DNA of 5,036 nt, taken from Nitrospinota bacterium. Its GTDB lineage: Bacteria > UBA8248. Each line of letters begins with the position of its first letter. Position 1 is the first letter of the stretch. This document shows, one piece after another, positions 4,955-5,036 of this stretch. The stretch is from assembly GCA_003506735.1 (NCBI GenBank), contig DNYS01000193.1, positions 372 to 5,407 on the forward strand. The letters are read 5' to 3'. Below the pieces are notes generated by a model. The model was not told the origin of the DNA and did not search any database. It saw only the letters and a list, made by a program, of their open reading frames with translations. Made by a program: the position numbers and the translations under genes.

Positions 4955-5036
4955 AAGTTTCTTTGTTCATTATAAATACGACTTTATGCAAAAAATCCCT
5001 ACCAATAATAACGTCATACTCGCTTCCTCCCCGCGG
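4938..5036 (-). CDS. C-terminal end of a retropepsin-like (clan AA) aspartic protease, partial
   Basis: The minus frame is open from the window edge to TAA (4940-4938), giving 32 residues. It contains YDVIIGRDFLHKVVF and then KETFTLCL. The IIGR-(N/D)-x-L followed by a final strand is the conserved C-terminal alpha-helix and beta-strand signature of retropepsin-fold proteases (compare IIGRNLL near the end of HIV-1 protease) and of bacterial clan AA proteins with D-I/V-I-L-G-R-D-x-L. The catalytic DTG/DSG strand would lie outside the window, so activity is unverified. Codons here are AT-rich (ATT, ATA, AAA, TTT), unlike the neighbouring genes, which suggests recent transfer. The overlapping + frame is open too but has no family signature. 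Confidence 0.5.
   Translation of the reverse strand, partial: PRGGSEYDVIIGRDFLHKVVFIMNKETFTLCL

Noticed and set aside
4843..5036. + strand frame open from about 4741 to the window edge
   Set aside because: Part of it (VTPTMEAGIADHV) belongs to the transposase relic, but past the frameshift at 4915 the translation has no family character, and the minus strand carries the retropepsin-like motif.

Overview
The window is GC-rich bacterial DNA with Shine-Dalgarno-led starts and no RNA genes or CRISPR. The gene set is an SDR oxidoreductase, two small exported proteins, a beta-hydroxyacid dehydrogenase, an MFS transporter and a PPOX-fold flavin/F420 protein. It fits a free-living GC-rich environmental lineage, but nothing here fixes the phylum.

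Left part (1-1520, + strand): the window opens inside an atypical SDR (NAD(P)-binding, SDR_a5-like) gene that lacks its N-terminal Rossmann half. An unrecognised secreted protein with eight cysteines follows at once, its possible starts touching the SDR stop. After a gap with a plausible promoter comes a second exported protein, all beta in look, perhaps beta/gamma-crystallin-like.

Middle (1594-4516, - strand): three genes read leftward in the order PPOX-family protein, MFS transporter, 3-hydroxyisobutyrate-dehydrogenase-like enzyme. They may form a loose transcription unit (gaps of 182 and 116 bases), with a transporter placed beside a hydroxyacid dehydrogenase. The PPOX-MFS gap holds a 13-bp tandem repeat array and hairpins. 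The dehydrogenase 3' end is partly duplicated just past its stop, in the space where it converges with the crystallin-like gene.

Right part (4629-5036): this is a scar. A good minus-strand intrinsic terminator sits just downstream of a short 3' gene remnant. That remnant abuts a decayed C-terminal piece of an IS1-family transposase on the + strand (one stop, two frameshifts, all reconcilable). Beyond it the base composition drops toward AT and the edge holds the C-terminal end of a minus-strand gene with a retropepsin-like IIGRDFL motif. I see no convincing new multi-gene system. The points most worth checking are the retropepsin-like gene beside the dead IS, the 8-Cys secreted protein, the 13-bp array and the duplicated dehydrogenase tail.
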